64,000 bases of DNA from UBA10003 sp964365025. GTDB lineage: Bacteria > Patescibacteriota > Patescibacteriia > Magasanikbacterales > UBA10003. Positions within the stretch are counted from its first letter, which is position 1. The number at the start of each line of letters is the position of its first letter. The stretch covers positions 1 through 64,000 of the forward strand of contig CAYIOJ010000002.1 of the NCBI GenBank assembly GCA_964365025.1, in the 5' to 3' direction. The translations under genes and the position numbers were made by a program. Positions 16,188 to 23,722 of the stretch are shown one piece after another. The notes below the pieces were generated by a model. The model searched no databases. It saw only the letters and a program-made list of their open reading frames with translations, and had not been told where the DNA came from.

Positions 16188-17705
16188 ATGTTCTTGCACA
16201 AACTTGCCCAATCCAAATCAGGTGTTTTTATTTTTGTTTTGAGCAGTTTTATTATCGGCGCGGTCGCTTCGCCACTTTTAAAAATTGGCCGCGTTAATCT
16301 GAATCAGCTGGTTGTTGTTTTAATTTTATTGGTAGCGGCTGTGGCAGTGGTTTGGCCGAAAAAAGAATGGCGACTGTTATCTTTCGGCGCCTTTTTTTTA
16401 TTTTTGGCTTTTTTACGTTTTGCCATAACCGAACCGCCGTCGGCGTCGTCCGATTTGATTTTTTATCACGACCGCTGGGTGGCCATGGAGGGCGTTGTCT
16501 CCGGCGAGCCGGTTTTTGATGGAAAACAGAAAATAATTTTAAGGGCGAAAAAATTGAAAGTTATTACCAGCGATGATGAGTCGCGTGCCGTCAACGGCCG
16601 AGCAATAATGTATTTAGACCGTTATCCGGAATATCATTACGGCGATTTTTTAAAATTAAATTGCAATTTGGCCAAGCCCTTGGACAGCGAAGAGCATGAG
16701 CGAAGATTTTCTTATCCGGCCTATTTGGCGCGGCAAGGCGTCTGGAGCGTGTGTTTGAACGCGAGAATCAAAGAAGTCGCGCCCGGACAGGGCAACTGGA
16801 TTTATGGAAAAATTTTAGAGTTTAAAAATGTTTTAGTTGAAGGAGTCAATAAAATTTTGCCGGAGCCGCAAGCGTCTTTTTTGGGCGGTTTGCTTTATGG
16901 CGCGCGCCAGTCCATTCCAGCTGATTTGAAAATGGCTTTCAGTCGCACCGGCACGGCGCATATTGTGGCCATTTCCGGCTACAATATAACTATCATTGCC
17001 GCGGCCATTCTCGCTATTTTGCAGGGTTTAAGTGTGTCACGCCGGCGCGCTTTTTGGGCTTCGGCTACTTTGATTATAGTTTTCGTTTTATTGACCGGAG
17101 CGAGCGCTTCGGTGGTGCGCGCCGGTCTCATGGGCATTATTGTTTTGTGGGCGCGGCAGGTCGGCCGGTTGAGCCAGGCGGGCCGGGTGTTAATTTTTAC
17201 CGCTTTTTTAATGTTGTTATTTAATCCGCGATTGATATTTTTTGACGCCGGATTTCAACTGTCTTTTGCCTCCACTCTGGGAATTTTGTATTTATCTCCA
17301 ATTTTAGAAAATTACGCGCGCCGCTGGCCAAAGATTTTTGGTATTAAAGAATCGTTACTTACCACTTTGAGCGCCATTTTAGCTACCGCGCCGTTGATTG
17401 CCTATTCTTTCGGTAATTTTTCTTTGGTCGCGCCAATGGTGAATTTATTGATTTTGCCGGCCATTCCTTACACCATGGCTTTGGGTTTTGGCGCCATGAT
17501 TTTGGGATTGCTGTATTTTCCCTTGGGGCAGGTGTGGGGTTCGGTGGTTTGGCTGCCGCTCACCTATATTATTAAAGTAGTGGAGTATTTTTCCGGTTGG
17601 AACTGGGCGGCAGTGGCCGTGCCGGCAATGCCGTGGTGGGTGATGGGTTCGGCGTACGCGATTTTGATTTGGATAGGGTGGAGATACAGGCGCATCATGG
17701 ATTAG
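16188..17705 (+). CDS. comEC: ComEC/Rec2 competence channel, membrane part
   Basis: A 505-residue polytopic membrane protein that should carry incoming single-stranded DNA across the membrane. It has a short N-terminal DUF4131-like region with three membrane segments and a soluble OB-like part (residues about 85-190). The Competence domain follows, with ARQSIPADLKMAFSRTGTAHIVAISGYNI near 230-265 and about eight further membrane segments. The usual C-terminal metallo-beta-lactamase domain is absent here and is encoded by the next gene. ATG 16188 lies 2 nt after the leuS stop; a TTG at 16182 overlaps it. Confidence 0.9.
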   Translation: MFLHKLAQSKSGVFIFVLSSFIIGAVASPLLKIGRVNLNQLVVVLILLVAAVAVVWPKKEWRLLSFGAFFLFLAFLRFAITEPPSASSDLIFYHDRWVAMEGVVSGEPVFDGKQKIILRAKKLKVITSDDESRAVNGRAIMYLDRYPEYHYGDFLKLNCNLAKPLDSEEHERRFSYPAYLARQGVWSVCLNARIKEVAPGQGNWIYGKILEFKNVLVEGVNKILPEPQASFLGGLLYGARQSIPADLKMAFSRTGTAHIVAISGYNITIIAAAILAILQGLSVSRRRAFWASATLIIVFVLLTGASASVVRAGLMGIIVLWARQVGRLSQAGRVLIFTAFLMLLFNPRLIFFDAGFQLSFASTLGILYLSPILENYARRWPKIFGIKESLLTTLSAILATAPLIAYSFGNFSLVAPMVNLLILPAIPYTMALGFGAMILGLLYFPLGQVWGSVVWLPLTYIIKVVEYFSGWNWAAVAVPAMPWWVMGSAYAILIWIGWRYRRIMD

Positions 17706-17710
17706 CGTTT

Positions 17711-18622
17711 ATGAAAAAAATCATTTTTTTCATTGTTGTCGCGGCTGTCTCTGTCATCGGCCTGATTTTTTATCGCCAACCGGTAAAAATTTCTGCTAAT
17801 CCGATTTTTAGCTCATCGGAAATCGCCACCTCCTCGTTGCGGGTGATTTTTTTTGCTGTCGGGCAGGGCGATTCGACTTTGATAATCACGCCGCAAGATA
17901 AAACAATTTTAGTGGACGGCGGGCCGGACGACAAAGTGCTCTCTAAATTGGGAAAATATTTGCCGTTGAATCAGAAGAAAATTGATTATATGATTTTGAC
18001 CCATCCGCACGCCGACCATCTGGATGGTTTGGTTTCGGTTTTAAAAAAATACGATGTCGGCGAAATATATTATTCCGGCGTAGCGCATACCACTTACGCG
18101 TTTATGGAGTGGCTGAAGTTGATAAAAGAGGAAAATATTGTGATGAAAATTATTGATAAGCCGCAAGTTTTGGAATTGGACAGCAGAGTGAAATTGGATT
18201 TTTTGTATCCGAACAAGGATTTATCTGAAATAGAAATAAAAGGCCAGGAAGAATCAAAATATGGGAAAAATAACAATTTGAATAATGTTTCCATTCTTTT
18301 TAAGTTAATTTATGGGAAGACGAAATTTTTATTCACCGGCGACGCGGAAACGCCGGTGGAGAAAGAATTGTTAAAAACTCAAGCGGATTTACGCGCGGAT
18401 GTTTTGAAAGTGGCGCATCACGGCTCGCATTCTTCCACCGGCGATAAATTTTTGGCCGCTGTTCAACCGAAAATGGCCGTGATTTCCTCCGGCACAGGCA
18501 ATGATTTTGGCCATCCGCATCTGCGCACCCTTCGTCGCTTGGAGCGGTATGGGGTGAAAATTTATCGCACGGATGAGTTGGGAGATGTGGAAATGAAAAG
18601 TGATGGAGAAAATATAGAATAG
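17711..18622 (+). CDS. ComEC-type metallo-beta-lactamase domain protein (separate gene)
   Basis: A 303-residue protein with an N-terminal membrane anchor (residues about 3-20) and a metallo-beta-lactamase fold. FFAVGQGDSTLII is near 48, the metal motif HPHADHLDG near 97, the FTGDAE strand near 211, and VAHHGSHSS near 235. These match the C-terminal domain of full ComEC. It begins 5 nt after the membrane half, so the two together likely rebuild the DNA-uptake protein. I chose the ATG at 17711, which gives the anchor; a longer frame to 17597 overlaps comEC in another frame. Confidence 0.88.
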   Translation: MKKIIFFIVVAAVSVIGLIFYRQPVKISANPIFSSSEIATSSLRVIFFAVGQGDSTLIITPQDKTILVDGGPDDKVLSKLGKYLPLNQKKIDYMILTHPHADHLDGLVSVLKKYDVGEIYYSGVAHTTYAFMEWLKLIKEENIVMKIIDKPQVLELDSRVKLDFLYPNKDLSEIEIKGQEESKYGKNNNLNNVSILFKLIYGKTKFLFTGDAETPVEKELLKTQADLRADVLKVAHHGSHSSTGDKFLAAVQPKMAVISSGTGNDFGHPHLRTLRRLERYGVKIYRTDELGDVEMKSDGENIE

Positions 18623-18646
18623 AAATGGACAACCTTATACATTACA

Positions 18647-18675
18647 TTGACTTTATCAATAATATACTTTAAGAT
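18647..18675 (+). promoter_or_regulatory. Promoter of the 18713 gene (TAAGAT type)
   Basis: TTGACT (18647-18652), a 17-bp spacer and TAAGAT (18670-18675). The pattern is identical at 47796-47824. Confidence 0.7.
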
Positions 18676-18712
18676 ATAAATAGACAACCCAACAACTAAT
18701 GGAGGAAAAATC

Positions 18713-19348
18713 ATGGCAACGGGAACAGCTCGAGAGGAATCCGGTGTTCTACAACTTGGCTCTTGTATAGATACAATCATCGCCGCCGGCTATCACCGTT
18801 TCACCGATTTTGGCCGTGGCATGGTCGAGAAAGATTATCGCCGTCTTTGGCCAACGGAAGTTCTTTCACCCATATTTCAGGAGCAAAACGGCTTTGGCCG
18901 TATCTTGTTGGTGGATCGTACCATAGGGATTTTAGAATTGTTGCGCCTAGGTGGTTGCGAAAGCAGACAAGTCTCTTTGCTAGATTGGACGGACGGAGTA
19001 GAAGCGCCCGTAGATTCGGAGACGCAATTGCAGCTTGCCCGTTATGTAGTTTTTGCTCAATTGGGAGAAAGGAACTTAGGACATTCTGCCGACGAATGCT
19101 GGAAGACACATGCCTCCTGTTTAGAAACTGGACTAACTAAATTTGAGGGGTTGCATGTGGCAATTCAGTGCAAGCCATATCTAGAAGAACACGGTGTCAT
19201 CCTGCTTGGTTCCAGAACACCCAATCAGGAAGTGCTTTATCTGAGGAGAACGCACGGCCAGACCGTGATGCTAGTTGGGTCAAGCTATCTGGTCAAAGAA
19301 AATGATGGCTCGGCCACACGCTCCACACAAGTTCGCCCTGTACGATAG
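18713..19348 (+). CDS. Hypothetical protein (Shine-Dalgarno-led cassette gene)
   Basis: A 211-residue soluble protein of unknown family, with no signal peptide or membrane segment. GGAGGA lies 7 nt before ATG 18713. The gene has its own promoter (18647) and terminator (19354), and is flanked by ComEC and a peptidoglycan enzyme with which it has no obvious link. Cys residues are scattered rather than paired in a metal motif. Codon choice differs from its AT-rich neighbours, which with the promoter type suggests the same origin as the cassettes at 7.4, 47.9 and 62.8 kb. I do not recognise it. Confidence 0.72.
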   Translation: MATGTAREESGVLQLGSCIDTIIAAGYHRFTDFGRGMVEKDYRRLWPTEVLSPIFQEQNGFGRILLVDRTIGILELLRLGGCESRQVSLLDWTDGVEAPVDSETQLQLARYVVFAQLGERNLGHSADECWKTHASCLETGLTKFEGLHVAIQCKPYLEEHGVILLGSRTPNQEVLYLRRTHGQTVMLVGSSYLVKENDGSATRSTQVRPVR

Positions 19349-19353
19349 AAGAT

Positions 19354-19390
19354 ACGCCATTTCTGGTAATAACACCGGATTTGGCGTTTT
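19354..19390 (+). terminator. Terminator of the 18713 cassette
   Basis: ACGCCA (19354-19359) pairs with TGGCGT (19382-19387) around a partly paired inner region, followed by a T-run. Confidence 0.7.
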
Positions 19391-19409
19391 TTATTTTTTC
19401 AAATTTTGC

Positions 19410-19415
19410 TATAAT
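19410..19415 (+). promoter_or_regulatory. -10 box of the L,D-transpeptidase gene
   Basis: TATAAT exactly 6 nt before ATG 19422. The -35 position holds only a T-run. Confidence 0.6.
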
Positions 19416-19421
19416 GTATTC

Positions 19422-20006
19422 ATGCGCTATCTTATTGCTTTTTTGTTTATATTTCTCCTCGTCTCTCCGGTTCGCGCCGCCGCTGACACCAATCCAATAG
19501 ACTCTGACAACGACGGCCTGACTGACGCGTTAGAATTGGCTTTTGGCTCTGACCCCGCCAACATTGATTCAGACGGTGATGGCTACCCCGATGGTTTGGA
19601 GGTGAAAAATAGCTATAGTCCGGTTGATCCGGCGCCAATTAAATTGCCCAAAAAAATCAGCGTGGATTTGTCCGCCCAACGCTTGAGCTATTTTTTAGGT
19701 CATGTGGAATTGGGAAGTTTTTTAATATCCAGCGGCGTGCCCAAAATGTCCACCCCCAAGGGTGAATTCACAGTGTTAGCCAAAAAGCCATTGGTAAATT
19801 ATGGTGGCCCCGGGTATAGCTATCCCAATACCAAATGGAATTTGATGTTTAAGAAAGGCAAAGGATTTAATTATTACATTCACGGCGCGTATTGGCACAA
19901 CAAATTCGGCCGGCCCATGAGCCACGGTTGCGTGAATGTGTCCTATGCCAATATGGAAGGACTGTATCAGTGGGCGGACAAAGGGACTAAAATAATAATC
20001 AAATGA
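19422..20006 (+). CDS. Secreted L,D-transpeptidase (YkuD) with calcium-binding repeats
   Basis: A 194-residue exported protein with a signal peptide at residues 1-19 (cleavage likely after VRAAA). Two thrombospondin type-3-like Asp-rich repeats (DSDNDGLTDALE and DSDGDGYPDGLE, near 28-60) should bind calcium. A YkuD domain follows, with YIHGAYW near 150 and the catalytic SHGCVNV near 168. It likely makes 3-3 peptidoglycan cross-links or attaches proteins outside the membrane. The start is set by the TATAAT box 6 nt upstream. Its stop overlaps xseA by 4 nt (ATGA). Confidence 0.9.
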   Translation: MRYLIAFLFIFLLVSPVRAAADTNPIDSDNDGLTDALELAFGSDPANIDSDGDGYPDGLEVKNSYSPVDPAPIKLPKKISVDLSAQRLSYFLGHVELGSFLISSGVPKMSTPKGEFTVLAKKPLVNYGGPGYSYPNTKWNLMFKKGKGFNYYIHGAYWHNKFGRPMSHGCVNVSYANMEGLYQWADKGTKIIIK

Positions 20007-21181
20007 CCATTTTTTCCGTTTCCGAATTTATTCAATTTCTCAATGACGCTTTGGCCTCTATAGCGCCATATAATGATTTAGCCGTGGAGGGAGAGGTGGC
20101 GGATTTTAAAATTTCGCAGGGCAAGTGGATTTGGTTTGATCTGAAAGACGAGTCCGGCGCGGTCACTTGTTTTATGACCATGTGGAATTTAAAAACGCCA
20201 TTGGAAGACGGAATGAAAGTGCGCGTGTTTGGCTATCCGAAAATTTATCAAAAATCTGGCAAGTTTTCTTTGACCGTGAATAAAGTGGAGCTGTTGGGCG
20301 AGGGAACTTTGAAAAAAGCGTATGATTTGTTAAAAAAAAAATTAACGGCCGAAGGATTGTTCGCTTCGGAGCGCAAGCGGCCGATTCCGCGTTTTCCAAC
20401 GAGAATCGCTTTGATTACCTCGCCCGGAGCCGCGGCTTACACTGATTTTTTAAAAATTTTGAATAATCGCTGGGGTAGCGTGGAGGTGGATTTGATTCCG
20501 GTGACAGTGCAGGGAGTTTCGGCGATTGGAGAAATTGTCAACGCTTTTAAATGGCTTAATAATCACGCGGATGATTATGATGTTTGCGTTTTGACGCGCG
20601 GTGGCGGGTCAATGGAGGATTTGCAAGCGTTCAACAGTGAAGAGACGGCGCGGGCAGTATACGGCTCCAAGGTGCCGGTGATTTGCGGCATTGGACACGA
20701 ACGCGATGAATGTTTGGCCGAATTTGCGGCTGATGTCCGCGCCTCCACGCCGTCTAATGCCGCCGAGCGTGTCGTGCCCAACCGCGCGGAAATTTTGGGT
20801 GAGCTGAGTTTCATCATTGAACAAATGGAGAGCAATTTGAATTATAAAATCAGTAATGTCAGCCACGAGGTGGATAGAATTTTTTCTTTGATTGAGCATC
20901 AAGCGCGCGCGCCATTGATCAAGTGTCAGGAATTATTTGGAAATTTTAAACATCGTTTTGAAAGTTTCTTTTTTCAGCTGGAAAATTATGACAAGGGGTT
21001 GGATAATTTTCAAAAAATGCTGGTGAATTTGGATCCGGCGCGGCTGTTGTCGCGCGGTTACAGTATTGTGCGCGGAGAGCGCGGAATTATTCGCCGCGCC
21101 GAGGATGTAGCCATCGGGGAGGAAATTGTGGTAGAATTGGGGAGGGGGAAATTGGGCGCAAGTGTTAATAAAAAATATTGA
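20003..21181 (+). CDS. xseA: Exodeoxyribonuclease VII large subunit
   Basis: A 392-residue protein with an N-terminal OB fold (residues about 1-100; VEGEVADFKISQGKWIWFDLKDE region), the catalytic exonuclease VII domain (TSPGAAAYTDFLKIL near 140, VLTRGGGSMEDL near 197, ICGIGHERDE near 230, ASTPSNAAE near 250) and a long helical C-terminus. It degrades single-stranded DNA together with XseB. The xseB gene lies 256 bp downstream, past a tRNA-like element on the other strand. In many bacteria the two genes abut. The start overlaps the upstream stop. Confidence 0.94.
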   Translation: MTIFSVSEFIQFLNDALASIAPYNDLAVEGEVADFKISQGKWIWFDLKDESGAVTCFMTMWNLKTPLEDGMKVRVFGYPKIYQKSGKFSLTVNKVELLGEGTLKKAYDLLKKKLTAEGLFASERKRPIPRFPTRIALITSPGAAAYTDFLKILNNRWGSVEVDLIPVTVQGVSAIGEIVNAFKWLNNHADDYDVCVLTRGGGSMEDLQAFNSEETARAVYGSKVPVICGIGHERDECLAEFAADVRASTPSNAAERVVPNRAEILGELSFIIEQMESNLNYKISNVSHEVDRIFSLIEHQARAPLIKCQELFGNFKHRFESFFFQLENYDKGLDNFQKMLVNLDPARLLSRGYSIVRGERGIIRRAEDVAIGEEIVVELGRGKLGASVNKKY

Positions 21182-21185
21182 ATAA

Positions 21186-21208
21186 CCGACCGCTACCGGT
21201 CGGCTTTT
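21186..21208. terminator. Hairpin after xseA
   Basis: CCGACCG (21186-21192), loop CTAC, CGGTCGG (21197-21203), then CTTTT. It ends xseA on the plus strand and also lies just past the 3' end of the minus-strand tRNA-like element. Confidence 0.65.
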
Positions 21209-21215
21209 CAACGGA

Positions 21216-21287
21216 TGGAGCGAGGGGGAATCGAACCCCTAAAAGCAAGATGGTAAGCCTGCTCCTGGAACCATCCAGACTCGCCCC
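21216..21287 (-). tRNA. tRNA-like element, atypical or degenerate
   Basis: On the minus strand 72 nt fold partly like a tRNA. A 7-bp acceptor pairs GGGGCGA (21287-21281) with TCGCTCC (21223-21217), leaving discriminator A. A T-arm carries the loop TTCGATT, and a 4-bp D-like stem is CTGG/CCAG. The middle arm does not fit: the best pairing gives a 6-bp stem and an 8-nt loop (CTTACCAT) in place of 5 and 7, so the anticodon is unclear (UAC or ACC). CCA is not encoded. It has its own upstream promoter. It may be a pseudo-tRNA or a tRNA-mimicking RNA. Confidence 0.4.
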
Positions 21288-21388
21288 TCAACTCTCCACC
21301 CAACTGAAATTATATCACAAAAACAAAAAAGCCCCCAAAAGGGGCTTTCAAGGGCCGGATGGCCTTTCCAGAAACAGGTCTTACCATC
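21249..21388. repeat. Inverted repeat overlapping the tRNA-like element
   Basis: The 28 nt at 21249-21276 match the reverse complement of 21357-21388 at about 25 positions (shared blocks GATGGTAAG, CCTG, CTGGAA, CCATCC). The arms enclose a bidirectional terminator, and one arm is the middle of the tRNA-like element. Confidence 0.75.
21328..21350 (-). terminator. Terminator within the inverted repeat
   Basis: AAAGCCCC and GGGGCTTT (21328-21335, 21341-21348). On the minus strand the stem is followed by TTTTTTGTTTTTG, so it should stop transcription coming from the 21420 promoter before the tRNA-like element. Confidence 0.75.
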
Positions 21389-21396
21389 AATAAATA

Positions 21397-21425
21397 GAGT
21401 ATCAAAAAAATAAAATAATGTCAAG
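21397..21425 (-). promoter_or_regulatory. Minus-strand promoter for the tRNA-like/terminator region
   Basis: TTGACA (21425-21420) followed at 15-17 bp by GATACT/TACTCT on the minus strand. It points away from xseB and towards the tRNA-like element. Confidence 0.5.
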
Positions 21426-21436
21426 TGGATAACTTT

Positions 21437-21694
21437 ATGTCAGCTAAAATATCAGGTAAAATAAATTTCGCCAAATCATACGATGAGCTTCAAAAGCTGG
21501 TGGAGTGGTTTGAAAAGGGTGATGTGGATTTGGAAGAAGGCGTGAAAAAATTTGAAGAGGGGATTAAGCTGGTGGGCGAGTTAAAAAAGTATTTGGGCAA
21601 TATTGAGGCCAAGGTGAAACAAATTAAAATTAAGTTTGAAAATAACGATGAAGATGAAGACGGGGAAGAAGAAAAGGACGGAAAATTATTTTAG
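21437..21694 (+). CDS. xseB: Exodeoxyribonuclease VII small subunit
   Basis: An 85-residue protein with the XseB helical hairpin: FAKSYDELQKLVEWFEKGD and LEEGVKKFEEGIKLV, followed by a coiled segment. The C-terminus is an extended acidic tail (DEDEDGEEEKDG) longer than in typical XseB. It forms the exonuclease VII complex with XseA. ATG 21437 begins MSAKISGKINFAKS; a GTG at 21425 in frame is less likely. A perfect A/T-rich hairpin (about 21733-21757) follows the gene. Confidence 0.9.
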   Translation: MSAKISGKINFAKSYDELQKLVEWFEKGDVDLEEGVKKFEEGIKLVGELKKYLGNIEAKVKQIKIKFENNDEDEDGEEEKDGKLF

Positions 21695-21774
21695 TAATTA
21701 TAAGCGAAGCTTGAAATTTCGTCGGGCTTCGCAAGTCAAAAACAAGTTTTTGACTTGGCTCATCCCTTGAAATT

Positions 21775-21918
21775 ATGAAAAATTATTCTCGCAAAACATC
21801 AACTCCCGGCAAGACCGCCTATCGCACGCCCAGCCGCTTTCGCGTGACGAAAAACATTGAGATTACGCAGGAAAAAGCGCGGTATTGCAAGGGGACTAAA
21901 GGAAAAAGAGTTTGTTAG
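21775..21918 (+). CDS. Small basic protein
   Basis: A 47-codon frame, ATG 21775 to TAG 21918, encodes a strongly basic peptide (about 14 Lys/Arg) beginning MKNYSRKTSTPGKTAYRTP and ending KGTKGKRVC, with two Cys. Its composition is that of a ribosomal or nucleic-acid-binding protein, but I cannot match it to one. It lies between xseB and a secreted protein on the same strand. No ribosome site is visible. Confidence 0.45.
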   Translation: MKNYSRKTSTPGKTAYRTPSRFRVTKNIEITQEKARYCKGTKGKRVC

Positions 21919-21940
21919 CAACTAAATATTATTGAAATTT

Positions 21941-22591
21941 ATGAAAAAAAAGTTATTCATTTTCGTTATAATTATTTCGTCACTTGTTGTTTTGGTCATG
22001 ATAATGTTAACGGCTTTGTTTTATTTTGTTCAACCACCAGATGATTATGCCAGGAATTCATTATATAGTTTATTCTACAGTGAATTACCACAGCCATTGG
22101 CACTCCCAAGGGAGGTGGCATGTCGTTTAAAAGGAGGTAGAATAAAGGTGGCGGGTTGCGGTTTAACATGCAGTTATGCTTGTTTTCCATCTCTTCCAAA
22201 TGCTGGGAAGCCATGTAAATCGTCACAAGAATGTGGCGGAACGAAGTGTTTGTTGACGAATAAATCCGAATTAAAAAAATTAAATGGTCGAGAACAAATA
22301 CAGGTAGGCGACTCTATCGGTTTAAATCATTTATTTTATGGGTCTATGGAGGCTCTGTATGTCCCAGAAGGATGTTCGCTTGAGTATGAGTTTGAAAAAG
22401 ACAATGGTGTGCCGTGGTGGAATGGCGGGTTAATTATAGATTGCAAAGATAAAGAATTATTTGTTGGAGCAGAGTGTCAGGAGTTTGAATTTGGAGGTTG
22501 TGAACCAGCTACAGAATATTTGGGTAAAACAGAGGGCGGTGTTTACAGAATCAGGAGTCTTGAGGGGCCATCATGTAGAAATGTTGGATAA
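21941..22591 (+). CDS. Cysteine-rich membrane-anchored or secreted protein
   Basis: A 216-residue protein with a strong N-terminal hydrophobic segment (residues about 4-31) followed by an extracytoplasmic part with about a dozen Cys, including GCGLTCSYACFP near 70-80 and CKSSQECGGTKCL near 90-102. The pattern suggests disulfide-bonded or metal-binding modules. No enzyme motif is visible. ATG 21941 is preferred to a TTG at 21932. Its A/T-rich codon use matches the surroundings. Family not recognised. Confidence 0.7.
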   Translation: MKKKLFIFVIIISSLVVLVMIMLTALFYFVQPPDDYARNSLYSLFYSELPQPLALPREVACRLKGGRIKVAGCGLTCSYACFPSLPNAGKPCKSSQECGGTKCLLTNKSELKKLNGREQIQVGDSIGLNHLFYGSMEALYVPEGCSLEYEFEKDNGVPWWNGGLIIDCKDKELFVGAECQEFEFGGCEPATEYLGKTEGGVYRIRSLEGPSCRNVG

Positions 22592-22617
22592 ACCTAAAAA
22601 ATTGTTTAAGGTTTCAT

Positions 22618-23307
22618 ATGTTAAAAAATGAGATAGTTGTTTTATCTTTGGGCGGCTCTTTGATTATTCCAAAAGACGGATTTAATTTGGAATTTCTCAA
22701 GGGCTTTAAGAATTTAATTTTGAAATTTGTAAAAAAAGGCACTCGTTTTATTATTGTCTGCGGCGGTGGGCAAACCGCGCGGTCTTACCAGGCCATCGCG
22801 CGGGAAATCGGCGAACTGACTCCGGAAGATATTGATTGGATTGGCATTCATTCCACGCGGTTAAATGCCCATTTCATGCGCACAATTTTTCGTAAATGGG
22901 CGCATCCGATTGTGGTAAAAGACCCAACGCGAAAATTGCAATGGACAGAAAAGATTTTGGTCGGTTCGGGCTGGAAACCCGGCTGGTCAACTGATTATGA
23001 CGCGGTGAAATTAGCGGAATTATATGGAGCCAAACTTGTAATCAATCTTTCCAATGTAGCTTATGTTTGTGACAAAGACCCTAAGAAATTTCCCGACGCG
23101 AAAAAATTGGAAAAAATTTCTTGGTCTGGATATAGAAAAATCGTGGGCGATAAATGGAGTCCGGGCGCCAATTGGCCGTTTGATCCGGTGGCGAGCAAAG
23201 AAGCGGAAAAAATGAAATTAAAAGTAATTGTAATGGATGGGACAAATTTATTGGAGGTGGAAAAAGCGATAGGGGGAAAGAAATTTAAAGGAACAGAAAT
23301 TATATGA
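22618..23307 (+). CDS. pyrH: Amino-acid-kinase family protein, UMP-kinase-like
   Basis: A 229-residue protein with the amino-acid kinase fold. LSLGGSLI is near residue 9, CGGGQTARSYQ near 49, STDYDAVKLAELYGAKLVINLSNV near 124-147, and FDPVASKEAEKMKLKVIVMDG near 190. The size and the short loops fit the archaeal-type UMP kinase (UMP + ATP to UDP), the usual form in Patescibacteria. The next small gene starts inside its stop codon. Substrate is inferred from family resemblance. Confidence 0.8.
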   Translation: MLKNEIVVLSLGGSLIIPKDGFNLEFLKGFKNLILKFVKKGTRFIIVCGGGQTARSYQAIAREIGELTPEDIDWIGIHSTRLNAHFMRTIFRKWAHPIVVKDPTRKLQWTEKILVGSGWKPGWSTDYDAVKLAELYGAKLVINLSNVAYVCDKDPKKFPDAKKLEKISWSGYRKIVGDKWSPGANWPFDPVASKEAEKMKLKVIVMDGTNLLEVEKAIGGKKFKGTEII

Positions 23308-23492
23308 CTGAAGGAAGACCAATTTCTTTGGAGGAGTTAAGGGCGAGATTTGAACAAGAGCAAGCAACTAATGCCAGATTGAAAAGTTTGGATGGAATGA
23401 CGCGCAAGGGTGGGGCGCAGGCCGAAGCGGCTGAAAGAGCCAAGCGTCGGCTGGTGTTTGGAAATGAGGGGAAAAGGAAACAATCCGCTTGA
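23304..23492 (+). CDS. Small charged protein coupled to pyrH
   Basis: A 62-residue, very polar and helical protein (EELRARFEQEQATNARLK, then KGGAQAEAAERAKRRLVFG). Its ATG overlaps the pyrH stop (ATGA), so it should be translated by coupling. It ends at the -35 box of the ribosomal-protein promoter. No known domain seen. Confidence 0.55.
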   Translation: MTEGRPISLEELRARFEQEQATNARLKSLDGMTRKGGAQAEAAERAKRRLVFGNEGKRKQSA

Positions 23493-23516
23493 CACATTTT
23501 TTATATCCTGTATAAT
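23489..23516 (+). promoter_or_regulatory. Promoter of rplJ-rplL
   Basis: TTGACA (23489-23494), a 16-bp spacer and TATAAT (23511-23516). The -35 box overlaps the 3' end of the preceding gene. Confidence 0.85.
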
Positions 23517-23522
23517 ATAGTT

Positions 23523-23722
23523 AACCATAGACAGCAGGTGGCCGATTTGGCCTTAATTGCCTGCCGAGGTTTGAGCTAAAAGTGCCTGTTTAAGGCGTTT
23601 TAAGGTCGAAGCCAACCGTAGATTCTGTGGTAAAACACAGTTTTTTTATAATTTCAAAGGCCGAACAGGTTGAAAAAATTATTTTTCAATTTGTGAGGCC
23701 TGCCGAAATTTCAAACTTGTTT
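23523..23722 (+). ncRNA. Ribosomal protein L10 leader with attenuator
   Basis: The 200-nt leader between the promoter and the rplJ start has the features of the L10 leader: AGACAGCAGGTGGCC, then CTTAATTGCCTGCCGAGGT, followed by stems leading to a short hairpin CTGTG-GTAAAA-CACAG (23625-23640) and seven T (23641-23647). In Firmicutes this RNA binds L10(L12)4 and feeds back on expression. The hairpin stem is only 5 bp, so termination may be weak or assisted. Assignment is by recalled motif and position, not a covariance search. Confidence 0.7.

Noticed and set aside
21239..21424. A 61-residue minus-strand protein between xseA and xseB
   Set aside because: The frame runs through the terminator and the tRNA-like element and has no ribosome site.
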